Source: Thiodiazotropha sp040506775 (GTDB taxonomy: Bacteria > Pseudomonadota > Gammaproteobacteria > Chromatiales > Chromatiaceae). From it: a stretch of 64,000 nucleotides of DNA. Of this stretch, positions 8,193 through 16,837 are shown in pieces; positions within the stretch are counted from its first letter, which is position 1, and each line of letters begins with the position of its first letter. The stretch spans positions 124,001 through 188,000 of the forward strand of contig JBEVWC010000020.1 of NCBI GenBank assembly GCA_040506775.1. Direction: 5' to 3'. The translations under genes and the position numbers were made by a program. The notes below the pieces were generated by a model that searched no databases, was not told the origin of the DNA, and worked only from the letters and a program-made list of their open reading frames with translations.

Positions 8193-8441
8193 GCGTCATC
8201 ACAAGATCAAGCGGGCCCGGGGTTCCGCCACCGCCAATCGATGTCCCGGCCAGGCCCTGATACATCAGAAGGCTGGCGCATACCGGCCACTCTCCTTAAA
8301 ATCAGGCCGATAGCGCTTCAGTTGCAGGCCGAGGCGCGTCCGGAAGCCTGTAAAGCCACAGTGCTTCAACCCGGCAAGACGCTGTGAATGAACCGGTACA
8401 TGATTCAAGCCAGAGCCACAGGAATTGGGTAAACACACCAG
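8193..8441 (+). other. ampD-ampE intergenic region
   Basis: The gap of 249 bases is unusually wide for ampD and ampE, which are usually adjacent or overlapping. No gene, terminator or clear promoter was recognised in it. Confidence 0.4.
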
Positions 8442-9329
8442 ATGACCTTCACGATCGTACTTATCTGCCTCATTGCCGAACGCTTTTTGCTGGACTCATT
8501 GACCTGGCGAAACGATCGCTGGTTTTTCCGCTATACCCAGTGGTACCAGACACAATCCCTGCCTCAGGGCCTGCAGCGGGGCACCCTCGGACTGATCACC
8601 CTGCTGCTTCCCCCGCTGCTGGCGGTCGCATTGATACAGCAGGTTCTGGACAATGCCCTTTGGGGATTTCTCGACATCGCATTTGCCATTGGGGTTCTGA
8701 TCTACACCCTGGGCCCCCAGGACCTGGACCAACAGGTCAATGAATATGTTGAGGCCCGTGAGCACGACGATGAACAAGCCGCCCGTGACATCGCCCTTCA
8801 GCTGATCGATGACGAACCACCCACCAGTGAACCCGCCCGCTCCCAGGCCGTTGCGGAAGCCGCCCTGCATCTGGCCAATCGACGTATCATCGCGGTACTG
8901 TTCTGGTTTGTCCTGCTCGGCCCACTGGGCGCCGCCCTCTACCGTCTCGCCACCTGGTTACCCAGGACCGATCAGGCAGCAGCGAGCATCGACTACAAGC
9001 TGAATGCTCTGCAATTGATTCACATCCTGGATTGGATCCCGGCAAGACTCACGGCATTCTGCTACGCCATCGCCGGAAGTTTCGAGGACGCCCTGTATGG
9101 CTGGCGCAGTTATCAGGAACAGCGCCACACGGAATTCAACGACTCCAACACCGGCATACTGATCTGTACCGGCAGCGGCGCGATGCGGCTGACCACCCTG
9201 TTGGATGAAGCGCAGGCCGGCGCCCAGATTTACGCCTACCTGCCCAAAGCCGCAATGGCCCTGATTTGGAGAAGTCTCATCGTATTTATGGTCCTGCTGG
9301 CCTTTCTCAGCCTGACCGGACTGGTATAA
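8442..9329 (+). CDS. ampE: AmpE-like membrane protein (CobD/AmpE family)
   Basis: A 295-residue inner-membrane protein that follows ampD. AmpE is a proposed signal modulator in beta-lactamase induction and belongs to the CobD/CbiB family. Visible features are the N-terminal membrane segment MTFTIVLICLIAERFL, the family motif around WYQ (residues 34-37), two hydrophobic segments near 50-90, a cytoplasmic acidic stretch near 95-135 with the YTLGPQDLDQQVNEYVEAR motif, then LFWFVLLGPLGAALYRL and a C-terminal hydrophobic segment. The DLDQQV and GPLGAALYR motifs are typical. Its role in this organism is inferred from its neighbour ampD; no ampC or ampR is in the window. Confidence 0.88.
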   Translation: MTFTIVLICLIAERFLLDSLTWRNDRWFFRYTQWYQTQSLPQGLQRGTLGLITLLLPPLLAVALIQQVLDNALWGFLDIAFAIGVLIYTLGPQDLDQQVNEYVEAREHDDEQAARDIALQLIDDEPPTSEPARSQAVAEAALHLANRRIIAVLFWFVLLGPLGAALYRLATWLPRTDQAAASIDYKLNALQLIHILDWIPARLTAFCYAIAGSFEDALYGWRSYQEQRHTEFNDSNTGILICTGSGAMRLTTLLDEAQAGAQIYAYLPKAAMALIWRSLIVFMVLLAFLSLTGLV

Positions 9330-9333
9330 CCGC

Positions 9334-9933
9334 ATGAGCCAAACCACCACCATCGATCTGATGCGCCATGGCGAACCTGTTGGAGGCCGACGCTACCGGG
9401 GACAGATTGACGACCCTTTGAGTGACAAGGGCTGGTCACAGATGCGCCAGGCAGTGACGGGGGTGACCCCATGGGAAGCCATCGTCAGTTCCCCATTGAA
9501 ACGCTGCGCGGAATTTGCCCGGGAACTCAGTGAGCACATGGGAGTCGGCCTGAGCTACGATGAGCGTTTCAAGGAGGTGGGTTTCGGCACCTGGGAAGGA
9601 TTGTCAGGAGATCAGATAAGGGCCCTGGATGAAAAGGCCCTGGAACGCTTCTATCACGATCCGATCGAGCATCGACCCGACGGAGCGGAGCCACTCAAAT
9701 CGTTCAATGAAAGGGTCAGCGAGGCCTACGAAGCGGTAATTTCCCGGCATGCCGGCCAGCATGTCCTGATTGTGACCCATGCTGGCGTCATTCGCAGCAT
9801 TCTGAGAAAAACCCTTCAGGCTCCCCTCGCATCGATGTACCGTATCTCCATCGAGACCGCATCCCTGACCCGCATACAAATCACTTCCGAGCGCCCCCCC
9901 ACGGTCCATTTCGTATCCAGGGAATCACTGTAA
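9334..9933 (+). CDS. histidine phosphatase family protein
   Basis: A 199-residue phosphatase of the phosphoglycerate-mutase-like superfamily. The catalytic histidine lies in LMRHGEP near residue 11, the second arginine in SSPLKRCAEFA, the acidic residue in EVGFGTWEG, and the closing histidine in VLIVTHAGVIRS. The GFGTWEGLSGDQI stretch resembles alpha-ribazole-5'-phosphate phosphatase (CobC), and its location beside the CobD-like ampE gene fits that reading, but no other cobalamin genes are nearby, so the substrate is left open. The start lies 4 bases after the ampE stop, indicating co-transcription. Confidence 0.88.
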   Translation: MSQTTTIDLMRHGEPVGGRRYRGQIDDPLSDKGWSQMRQAVTGVTPWEAIVSSPLKRCAEFARELSEHMGVGLSYDERFKEVGFGTWEGLSGDQIRALDEKALERFYHDPIEHRPDGAEPLKSFNERVSEAYEAVISRHAGQHVLIVTHAGVIRSILRKTLQAPLASMYRISIETASLTRIQITSERPPTVHFVSRESL

Positions 9934-9974
9934 CCTGATAAATTTATTGAATTTATACGCTATTTCATGAATTT

Positions 9975-9990
9975 TGTGAGGTGCCTCACA
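9975..9990. promoter_or_regulatory. operator-like perfect inverted repeat
   Basis: TGTGAGG and CCTCACA form a perfect 7-base inverted repeat with a 2-base spacer. It lies 120 bases before the micro-ORF and just after the phosphatase gene, in an AT-rich stretch typical of promoters. The form suggests a dimeric repressor site. The binding protein is unknown. Confidence 0.35.
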
Positions 9991-10109
9991 TTTCACTTAA
10001 GGCTTCTTTAAGCTAAACGCGCTATAACTCACACCAAATGGACATGTTTTTTTATACCGTAGAGGACACCTACTGGCTGAATACGAATAGAACAACAGAG
10101 GAGGCACTC

Positions 10110-10190
10110 ATGTCCTGGTTATATTTGATACTGCTTGCAATGATCGTCGTTTCAGTTCTGACCACCAAAGGCGTAGAACTGCCCGATTGA
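10110..10190 (+). CDS. 26-residue single-pass membrane micro-protein
   Basis: The ATG at 10110 is preceded at 5 bases by the near-perfect Shine-Dalgarno AGAGGAGG (10097-10104), one of the best in the window. The 26 codons encode a hydrophobic helix (MSWLYLILLAMIVVSVLTT) followed by a short polar tail ending in ELPD. The composition is what is expected of small regulatory membrane proteins, such as those that modulate transporters, kinases or oxidases. It is free-standing, with an AT-rich upstream region and an inverted repeat. No family was recognised. That the gene is real is inferred from the ribosome binding site and the non-random protein. Confidence 0.55.
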   Translation: MSWLYLILLAMIVVSVLTTKGVELPD

Positions 10191-10219
10191 TGCGGCTGAA
10201 CTGAACACCCGTCCGGCAC

Positions 10220-10774
10220 CTATCGTGATGATCTCTGGCGGACATACTCATACATCACGATAGAGGCCGCGACGGCAACATTCAGACTCTCGACCTCGCC
10301 AAATTGGGGTATCGCGAGACAACCCACCTCCGGATACTCTTCTCGCGTGAAGCTGTGACCAAACTCCTCATGTCCCATGACGAAGGCAGTCCTGGGCGCC
10401 AGATCTGAATCAGTAAGCATCTGATCACATCCTCCCGTGAGCATGACAACCTCATACCCGCGACTCACCAGGTTTTCATAGCTCTCGGAAAATTTCTCAA
10501 AAAAACGTGCAGGTACCTTCTTGAACGCGCCTTTACCCGGTGCCGGATCAAACGGTCCGATATCGATGAGATGCACCTCATGAGCACCAAAGGCCTCCGC
10601 ACTGCGAAAGATCTTCGCCACATTGAATCCGGCTTTCATATGATCCAGCACGAGGATGAACTCATGCGGTCCTGGCTTTGCTAACAGATTCCGCCGTCGC
10701 TGCTTGATATACCGCAGCATCGCCTGATCTCTCGTTTCACGCTTCTCCCGTTTTGTCTTTCTCTGCCTTAACAT
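10220..10774 (-). CDS. SpoU/TrmH-family RNA 2'-O-methyltransferase
   Basis: A 184-residue SPOUT-fold enzyme that transfers a methyl group from SAM to a ribose 2'-OH of tRNA or rRNA. After a basic N-terminal region (MLRQRKTKREKRETR) come the three SPOUT motifs: motif 1 AGFNVAKIFRSAEAFGA with the Asn/Arg pair, motif 2 AFVMGHEEFG, and the knot motif 3 IPQFGEVESLNVAVAASIVM. The RNA target cannot be read from sequence. It is convergent with the micro-ORF region and divergent from the cytochrome gene. Confidence 0.9.
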   Translation of the reverse strand: MLRQRKTKREKRETRDQAMLRYIKQRRRNLLAKPGPHEFILVLDHMKAGFNVAKIFRSAEAFGAHEVHLIDIGPFDPAPGKGAFKKVPARFFEKFSESYENLVSRGYEVVMLTGGCDQMLTDSDLAPRTAFVMGHEEFGHSFTREEYPEVGCLAIPQFGEVESLNVAVAASIVMYEYVRQRSSR

Positions 10775-11098
10775 CTGCTCGAACTCATTCTCTGACGGAT
10801 ATTGTTTCGTGCTGTTTACGTCTTCAATATCCCAACATCATCACTGGGACATGAAAGCGCCCAGTTTGTACAGGGTGATAAAAACCGCGTTCAACGGCGG
10901 GTTTCAAGGCACGTCCGACAGCACCTGGGAGGACGAAGTACAGATGACAGCACAGCATTACCGGGTTAATAATTGTCATTGATCGACAACACCCGGTTAC
11001 GAGTACAGTGACGATACCGTTGTCGCCCCCTGTGTACTGCCCTCGCCTGCGTAGTAAGGGGATTGCCGGATTAATGATACAGCCCCACGGGACAAGAC
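10775..11098. other. divergent intergenic region
   Basis: The 324 bases between the methyltransferase and cytochrome genes should hold two promoters. A 43-codon frame at 10851-10982 (+) exists but has a weak ribosome binding site and no recognisable product. Nothing else could be assigned. Confidence 0.4.
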
Positions 11099-11761
11099 AT
11101 GCAATCTACACAAGTTACCCGCATTTTCATTTGGAGCCGCTGGCTCAGAATATCACATTGGCTGATTGGCTTTTCCAGCTTGGGCCTGATGGCAAGCGGT
11201 TATCTGATGAAGCATCAGATTGTCGACAACTCTGCCGTTGCAGATCTGCACTACATGCTCACTGCCGTACTGCTGCCTGCACTGCTTGTCAGGCTTTACC
11301 TGTTATTTTTCGGTAAGGGCACAGATCACTTTACAGATTGTGAACCGGACATACACCGACTCAGACAGGCATGGGAGGTCGCAAAATTTTATCTCACCCT
11401 GGGGAAGGCCCCTTTACCCAAATGGTACAGCCATAACCCACTCTGGGGACCTCTCTATCTGGCGTTCTATTTCATTCTGGTTCTGAATGCCTTGAGCGGT
11501 TTGGCGCTCATCAATGAAGCCCCGTTTCTGTTTAACCTGAGCATGATGGATTTACACAGGATGACTTATGTGTTGATTTCAGGTTTCGCCGTTCTGCACA
11601 TCCTGGCGGTGTTCAGCCATGACGTGGGCGGCACCAGCTCAGACATTTCAGGCATGATAAACGGCCATCGCATCTTCGAACTCAAACAAGAATCCACTCA
11701 GGATTCAACTTCGTTTCAAAGCGTCGACGTCAAGGATCTGCTGAAGACGATCAAGAAGTGA
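11099..11761 (+). CDS. cytochrome b561-like / Ni,Fe-hydrogenase-type b-cytochrome membrane protein
   Basis: A 220-residue integral membrane protein with four membrane helices in the b561/HyaC arrangement. Candidate axial heme histidines are His20 (RISHWLIG), His51 (ADLHYML), His153 (MDLHRMTY) and His167 (AVLHILAV). Proteins of this type pass electrons between quinone and a periplasmic redox partner or serve as membrane anchors of dehydrogenases. There is no partner gene beside it, so the electron donor cannot be named. The C-terminal 40 residues are polar and cytoplasmic. The gene stands alone between the methyltransferase and the ribosomal terminator. Confidence 0.75.
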   Translation: MQSTQVTRIFIWSRWLRISHWLIGFSSLGLMASGYLMKHQIVDNSAVADLHYMLTAVLLPALLVRLYLLFFGKGTDHFTDCEPDIHRLRQAWEVAKFYLTLGKAPLPKWYSHNPLWGPLYLAFYFILVLNALSGLALINEAPFLFNLSMMDLHRMTYVLISGFAVLHILAVFSHDVGGTSSDISGMINGHRIFELKQESTQDSTSFQSVDVKDLLKTIKK

Positions 11762-11855
11762 AACGACTTACAAGGATCAGTATCGACACTCCTGCACGGC
11801 GCAAACGTTCGATGCGTTGGCTTGAGAATCAACTCATCGCACTGTGACGCATAAA

Positions 11856-11884
11856 AAAACCCACGCCAATCGGCGTGGGTTTTA
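11856..11884 (-). terminator. rho-independent terminator of the alpha operon
   Basis: A 9-base perfect stem, ACCCACGCC (11859-11867) with GGCGTGGGT (11872-11880), encloses a 4-base loop. On the minus strand it is followed by a run of seven T. It lies 32 bases after the rplQ stop. A shorter T run on the plus side means it may also stop the cytochrome transcript. Confidence 0.93.
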
Positions 11885-11911
11885 TAACATCCTCAAGTTG
11901 AGATGAGGTGC

Positions 11912-12310
11912 TTATTCGTCAGCAGCAGCGACAGCTTCTGTAGAACCGTTGTCTGGACGATCAACCAGTTCAACATAGGCCATAGGCGCTTTATCACCGG
12001 CACGGTAACCACATTTCAGAATGCGGACATAACCACCCGGGCGTGCCTGATAACGCGGTCCCAGTTCGGCAAAAAGCTTACCGACAGCCGACTTGTCACG
12101 CAGGCGGGAGAAGGCCAGACGACGTTTGGCAACATTGTCGGTTTTCGACATAGTGATGAGCGGCTCAGCTACTCGACGCAACTCTTTTGCCTTAGGCAGA
12201 GTGGTCTTGATCAGCTCATGATTGATCAAAGACACGGCCATGTTTCTGAACATGGCATTTCTGTGGCTGCTGTTCCGATTGAGCTGCCGTCCTGATTTGC
12301 GATGTCGCAT
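11912..12310 (-). CDS. rplQ: 50S ribosomal protein L17
   Basis: The 132-residue protein starts with the conserved MRHRKSGRQLNRNSSHR and carries LINHELIKTTLPKAKELRRVAEPLIT. L17 binds 23S rRNA near the tunnel exit. It is the last gene of the alpha operon, 51 bases after rpoA, and is followed by the operon terminator. Confidence 0.98.
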   Translation of the reverse strand: MRHRKSGRQLNRNSSHRNAMFRNMAVSLINHELIKTTLPKAKELRRVAEPLITMSKTDNVAKRRLAFSRLRDKSAVGKLFAELGPRYQARPGGYVRILKCGYRAGDKAPMAYVELVDRPDNGSTEAVAAADE

Positions 12311-12361
12311 GGGTAGACTTCCCCAGAATTCAAATTAAGTTAAGGTTTGATTTACAGCGGC

Positions 12362-13360
12362 TCAATGAGCGAGCTGTTCTTCGATATTTTCAGGTGGCCA
12401 ATGTTCCAGGCGCATGCCCAGGGACAAACCACGACGAGCCAAAACGTCCTTGATTTCGGTAAGAGATTTCTTACCCAGATTGGGCGTCTTGAGCAATTCC
12501 ACCTCGGTGCGCTGAATCAGATCACCAATGAGGAAAATATTCTCTGCCTTGAGGCAGTTGGCGGAGCGAACGGTCAACTCCAAATCATCAACTGGCCGCA
12601 ACAGGATCGGATCGATGGCAGGCTCTTCCGGCTCTGCATGCGCTTCCGCAGCCTCGGCCTCCAGATCCACAAACACCGAAAGCTGATCACGCAGGATACT
12701 GGCGGAGCGACGGATCGCTTCCTCAGGATCGATGGTGCCATTGGTCTCAAGTTCGATGACCAGTCGATCCAACCCGGTATTCTGTTCAACACGAGCGGCC
12801 TCAACGCTATAGGCTACTTCGCGAATCGGGCTGAAAGAGGCATCAACCTGCAACATACCGATCGGACGCTCATCGCCCGCGGATCCCTGACGTGCAGCGG
12901 CTGGCTGGTACCCACGACCACGACGCACGTTGAGGGTCATGTTGATCTCACCCGACTTGGTCAGAGTAGCGATCACATGCTCCGGATTGGCAATTTCAAC
13001 ATCATGATCCAGAGTGATATCACCGGCATTAACCTGCCCAGGACCTTTTTTGTTCAGCCTCAGAGTGGCCTCGTCCCGTGAGTGCATAACGAGCGCAATC
13101 TGTTTCAGGTTGAGCAGGATCTCCAACACGTCTTCCTGCACACCTTCAATCGTGGTGTACTCGTGAAGCACGTCGGCAATCTCAACCTCTGTAATGGCAC
13201 TACCCGGCATGGAGGACAAAAGAATCCGCCGTAAAGCATTGCCCAATGTGTGCCCGAATCCCCTCTCCAGAGGCTCGAGCGTCACTTTGGCACGCGTCGC
13301 CGTAATCGGCTGTACGTTGACGATGCGAGGTTTCAGAAATTCCGTAACGCTTTCGGTCAT
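12362..13360 (-). CDS. rpoA: DNA-directed RNA polymerase subunit alpha
   Basis: The 332-residue alpha subunit dimerises to nucleate RNA polymerase assembly. The N-terminal domain shows GFGHTLGNALRRILLSSMPG and VQEDVLEILLNLK; the linker near residues 235-250 is acidic; the C-terminal domain contains LELTVRSANCLKAENI and LLKTPNLGKKSLTEIKDVL, the helix-hairpin-helix that contacts UP elements and activators. It lies between rpsD and rplQ as in other Gammaproteobacteria. Confidence 0.99.
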   Translation of the reverse strand: MTESVTEFLKPRIVNVQPITATRAKVTLEPLERGFGHTLGNALRRILLSSMPGSAITEVEIADVLHEYTTIEGVQEDVLEILLNLKQIALVMHSRDEATLRLNKKGPGQVNAGDITLDHDVEIANPEHVIATLTKSGEINMTLNVRRGRGYQPAAARQGSAGDERPIGMLQVDASFSPIREVAYSVEAARVEQNTGLDRLVIELETNGTIDPEEAIRRSASILRDQLSVFVDLEAEAAEAHAEPEEPAIDPILLRPVDDLELTVRSANCLKAENIFLIGDLIQRTEVELLKTPNLGKKSLTEIKDVLARRGLSLGMRLEHWPPENIEEQLAH

Positions 13361-13380
13361 GTATTTTCCCTCGTCAAGGC

Positions 13381-14001
13381 TTACTTGGAGTAGAGCTCAA
13401 CGACCAATTGTTCATTAATCTCAGCGGACAGATCTGAACGATCGGGAACACGCTTCAGTTTGCCCTTCAACGATTTGGCATCGACATCCAACCAGTCTAC
13501 AAAGCCATATTGACCCTGCAGTTCAACTGCAGACTGGATACGCAGCTGCTTTTTCGCCTTTTCACGAACGGAAATTTCGTCTTCTGCGTTGACCCGGAAG
13601 GAAGGCACATTAACGATCTTGCCATTGACTTCGATGGCCTTATGACTGACAAGCTGACGCGCTTCAGCGCGGGTCGAACCAAAGCCCATGCGATAAACGA
13701 TATTATCAAGACGGGTTTCCAGCAGTTGCAGGAGGTTCTCACCGGTAGCGCCTTTGTTTTGCGCTGCAGCCTTGTAGTAGTTACGGAACTGTTTTTCCAT
13801 GATTCCATAAATACGACGAACTTTCTGTTTTTCACGCAACTGAAGACCATAGTCGGACACGCGACGACGACGATCGCCTGCCTGACCCGGCAATTTCTCC
13901 ATGTTGCACTTGGAGTCCAGTGAACGAACGCGGCTCTTGAGAAAAAGATCAGTGCCTTCGCGACGGCTCAGTTTACACTTGGGACCGATGTACCTTGCCA
14001 T
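13381..14001 (-). CDS. rpsD: 30S ribosomal protein S4
   Basis: The 206-residue protein starts MARYIGPKCKLSRREGTDL and contains the S4 RNA-binding domain (LETRLDNIVYRMGFGSTRAEARQLV). S4 is a primary binder of 16S rRNA and in E. coli represses translation of the alpha operon by binding near rpsM. The N-terminal region has one cysteine in the opening segment and another in KCNM, so it is not the four-cysteine zinc form. Confidence 0.99.
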   Translation of the reverse strand: MARYIGPKCKLSRREGTDLFLKSRVRSLDSKCNMEKLPGQAGDRRRRVSDYGLQLREKQKVRRIYGIMEKQFRNYYKAAAQNKGATGENLLQLLETRLDNIVYRMGFGSTRAEARQLVSHKAIEVNGKIVNVPSFRVNAEDEISVREKAKKQLRIQSAVELQGQYGFVDWLDVDAKSLKGKLKRVPDRSDLSAEINEQLVVELYSK

Positions 14002-14020
14002 GATTCAATAACTCCAATAA

Positions 14021-14410
14021 TTAGACGCGGCGTTTCTTCGGAGGACGACAACCGTTATGGGGAATCGGTGTCACGTCGGAGATGCTGGTGATTTTGAAAC
14101 CGGCATTGTTGAGGGCCCGAACGGCAGACTCGCGGCCAGGTCCAGGACCTTTGACGTTAACATCCAGATTCTTGAGTCCGTACTCCTTGACCATCTGACC
14201 CACGCGATCAGCAGCTACCTGAGCAGCAAACGGCGTACTTTTGCGAGAACCGCGAAAACCGGATCCACCGGCAGTCGCCCAGGCCAAAGCATTGCCCTGA
14301 CGATCGGTTATCGTGATGATGGTGTTGTTAAAGGAGGCGTGGATATGAGCAACACCGTCGGTGACGCTCTTCTTGACCTTCTTTTTGGCACGGCTGCTGG
14401 GTTTTGCCAT
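14021..14410 (-). CDS. rpsK: 30S ribosomal protein S11
   Basis: A 129-residue S11 with the conserved GVAHIHASFNNTIITITD, ATAGGSGFRGSRKSTPFAAQ and the end NGCRPPKKRRV. It sits on the platform of the 30S subunit near the E site. It is 34 bases after rpsM and 19 before rpsD in the alpha operon. Confidence 0.99.
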   Translation of the reverse strand: MAKPSSRAKKKVKKSVTDGVAHIHASFNNTIITITDRQGNALAWATAGGSGFRGSRKSTPFAAQVAADRVGQMVKEYGLKNLDVNVKGPGPGRESAVRALNNAGFKITSISDVTPIPHNGCRPPKKRRV

Positions 14411-14444
14411 CTTCTGTACCTACAGATTCGAATAATGATGATGA

Positions 14445-14801
14445 TTAGCGCTTGATCGGACGACGCGGGCCCTTACGGGTACGCGCATTGGTGCGGGTAC
14501 GCTGACCACGCAGCGGCAGTCCGCGACGATGACGAATCCCGCGGTTACAGCCCAGATCCATCAGACGCTTGATATTCATGGAGATTTCACGTCTCAGATC
14601 ACCCTCGACCGTGTACCGCGCAACAATGCCGCGGATCGATTCGATCTGGTCTTCACTGAGTTCCTGGATCTTGGTGCTTGGTTCAATACCGGCTTCTTTA
14701 CAGATATCACCCGCACGGGTGCGTCCGATGCCGTAGATCGACGTCAAAGCGATAACCGCATGTTTGCGATCTGGAATGTTGACCCCTGCAATTCGAGCCA
14801 T
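14445..14801 (-). CDS. rpsM: 30S ribosomal protein S13
   Basis: A 118-residue S13 starting MARIAGVNIPDRKH with the helix-two-turn-helix core and the basic tail RTNARTRKGPRRPIKR that reaches the P-site tRNA. A 105-base gap with a stable hairpin precedes it, which corresponds to the region where S4 controls the alpha operon in E. coli. Confidence 0.99.
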   Translation of the reverse strand: MARIAGVNIPDRKHAVIALTSIYGIGRTRAGDICKEAGIEPSTKIQELSEDQIESIRGIVARYTVEGDLRREISMNIKRLMDLGCNRGIRHRRGLPLRGQRTRTNARTRKGPRRPIKR

Positions 14802-14822
14802 CTTACTAATCTCCTAGTGAAC

Positions 14823-14843
14823 CCCTTGGGTGCCCCCCAAGGG
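14823..14843 (-). promoter_or_regulatory. hairpin in the rpsM leader
   Basis: CCCTTGGG (14823-14830) and CCCAAGGG (14836-14843) form an 8-base stem with a 5-base loop between rpmJ and rpsM. It ends 21 bases before the rpsM ATG on the minus strand and lacks a T run, so it looks like a translational control or processing element rather than a terminator. A role in S4 autoregulation is possible but not shown. Confidence 0.45.
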
Positions 14844-14906
14844 AAACGCGCGATAATACCTCACAGTACAGCTCCATTCAAGCTGCCTGGCACGATTTTC
14901 GCTAAA

Positions 14907-15020
14907 TTAACCCTGGCGCTGCTTGTGACGCCCTTCTTTACAGATAACCCGTACGACACCGTTGCGACGTACGATTTTACAGTTGCGGCAGATTTTCTTG
15001 ACCGATGCGCGCACTTTCAT
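14907..15020 (-). CDS. rpmJ: 50S ribosomal protein L36
   Basis: The 37-residue protein starts MKVRASVKKICRNCKIVRRN and ends HKQRQG. It keeps the zinc ligands Cys11, Cys14, Cys27 and His32, so it is the zinc-binding form. It is 28 bases downstream of secY, its normal place at the end of the spc operon. Confidence 0.98.
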   Translation of the reverse strand: MKVRASVKKICRNCKIVRRNGVVRVICKEGRHKQRQG

Positions 15021-15048
15021 GGTTTTCTCTCCAAATTACTCTGTCGGA

Positions 15049-16401
15049 TCAGCGCAGCAGACCTGCACCACCACCCTTCAGATTGGCCTTTTTCATTAAA
15101 CCTTCATACTGGTGTGACATCAGGTGCGCCTGTACTTGCGCCATAAAATCCATCACCACAACCACGATGATCAACAGCGAGGTACCGCCAAAGTAGAACG
15201 GTACATTCCAGCCGACGATCAAAAACTCTGGCAGCAGACACACCAGGGTGATGTAAATGGCGCCCGCAAAGGTCAGCCTGGACATCACACTGTCGATATA
15301 TTTCGCCGTCTGCTCACCCGGACGAATACCGGGGATGAAGGCGCCAGATCGCTTCAAATTGTCTGCTGTGTCACGGGAGTTGAAGACCAACGCCGTGTAG
15401 AAAAAACAGAAAAAGATGATTGCTGCCGCGTAAGCCATAACATAGACCGGTTCGCCCGGGGATAACTTGGCGAAGATATCCTGCAACCATCGGGTTCCCT
15501 CCGTGTTACCAAACCATTGCCCCAGCGTGGCTGGGAACAGGATGATACTGGAGGCAAAAATAGGCGGAATAACACCCGCCATATTCAGTTTCAAAGGCAA
15601 ATGACTGCTTTGCGCGGCAAGCATCCTGCGGCCCTGTTGGCGCTTGGCATAGTTGATCGTAATCCTTCTCTGACCGCGCTCAACGAACACCACAAATGCC
15701 GTCACCGCGATTGCCAGTACGAACAGGAAGAGAATAGTGAGAATATTCAACTCACCTGTTCTCGCCAGTTCCAAAGTGCCACCAATCGCTGCAGGCAAGC
15801 CTGCCACGATGCCCGCAAAGATGATCATAGAGATACCATTGCCGATACCCCGTTCTGTGATCTGCTCACCTAACCACATCAGAAACATGGTGCCGGTGAC
15901 CAGAGAAACAGCCGCAGTTACGACAAATCCCATCCCTTGGTGCACAACTATGGTCTCGCCATTAACCGCCTGACTCTGCAAGGCGATCGAGATACCCACA
16001 GCCTGAAAGGTCGCCAGTACGACCGTGCCATAGCGCGTGTACTGGGTGATCTTGCGGCGCCCGGATTCACCTTCCTTCTTCAGTTGCTCCAGGCTCGGAA
16101 TCACCGCGGACATCAGCTGCATGATAATCGATGCCGAAATGTAGGGCATGATACCGAGCGCAAACAGACTGGCACGCTTCAGTGCACCACCTGAAAACAT
16201 GTTGAACATGTCCAGGATCGAACCTTGCGCCTGATCCAGCAGTGCCGCCAGGGCAACGGGGTTTACTCCAGGGACCGGAATAAAGGTGCCAATGCGAAAC
16301 ACCAGCAGCGCACCGGCAACGAACAGAAGACGCTGACGCAATTCCGTCACACGTCCCATACCGCCCAGAGCCCCCATCATTGGTGCACTACCTTTTGCCA
16401 T
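15049..16401 (-). CDS. secY: protein translocase subunit SecY
   Basis: A 450-residue integral membrane protein with ten helices that forms the protein-conducting channel with SecE and SecG. Landmarks are the N-terminal ELRQRLLFVAGALLVFRIG, the plug region with LDMFNMFSGGALKRASLFALGIMPYISASIIMQLM, and the cytoplasmic loop with INYAKRQQGRRM. It is embedded in the spc operon between rplO and rpmJ. Confidence 0.99.
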   Translation of the reverse strand: MAKGSAPMMGALGGMGRVTELRQRLLFVAGALLVFRIGTFIPVPGVNPVALAALLDQAQGSILDMFNMFSGGALKRASLFALGIMPYISASIIMQLMSAVIPSLEQLKKEGESGRRKITQYTRYGTVVLATFQAVGISIALQSQAVNGETIVVHQGMGFVVTAAVSLVTGTMFLMWLGEQITERGIGNGISMIIFAGIVAGLPAAIGGTLELARTGELNILTILFLFVLAIAVTAFVVFVERGQRRITINYAKRQQGRRMLAAQSSHLPLKLNMAGVIPPIFASSIILFPATLGQWFGNTEGTRWLQDIFAKLSPGEPVYVMAYAAAIIFFCFFYTALVFNSRDTADNLKRSGAFIPGIRPGEQTAKYIDSVMSRLTFAGAIYITLVCLLPEFLIVGWNVPFYFGGTSLLIIVVVVMDFMAQVQAHLMSHQYEGLMKKANLKGGGAGLLR

Positions 16402-16404
16402 GGA

Positions 16405-16836
16405 TTATTCGACCTTGCCGCCAGCGGCTTCAATCGCCTCTTTAGCACCCTTGGTCAGACCCACACCTTTGATGGTGTAGGCACGCTCAACTTTGCCGGA
16501 AGCGAAGATCTTGGCGCGTTTCATCGCGCGACTGATGATATTCGCCTTCATCAGAGCTTCGAGATCGACAACGTCACCTTCAATCTTGGCCAGTTCGCTG
16601 AGACGAACCTGGGCGGTGGTCAGTGACACACGAGAGGTGAAGCCGACCTTAGGCAAACGACGCTGCAAAGGCATTTGACCGCCTTCGAAGCCGACCTTGT
16701 GGAAACCGCCGGAACGAGATTTCTGGCCTTTATGACCACGTCCGCAGGTTTTACCCAGGCCGCTGCCGATACCACGCCCGACACGCTTACGGCTTGGCTT
16801 GCTGCCAGGTGCAGGCTGTAGAGTGTTCAATTTCAT
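16405..16836 (-). CDS. rplO: 50S ribosomal protein L15
   Basis: A 143-residue L15 starting MKLNTLQPAPGSKPSRKRVG, with the glycine-rich basic extension GRGIGSGLGKTCGRGHKGQKS that penetrates the 50S core. It is separated by one base from rpmD and by three from secY. Confidence 0.99.
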   Translation of the reverse strand: MKLNTLQPAPGSKPSRKRVGRGIGSGLGKTCGRGHKGQKSRSGGFHKVGFEGGQMPLQRRLPKVGFTSRVSLTTAQVRLSELAKIEGDVVDLEALMKANIISRAMKRAKIFASGKVERAYTIKGVGLTKGAKEAIEAAGGKVE

Positions 16837-16837
16837 C

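Noticed and set aside
10851..10982. 43-codon open frame before the cytochrome gene
   Set aside because: The Shine-Dalgarno is poor and the product has no recognised motif; kept only as part of the intergenic note.
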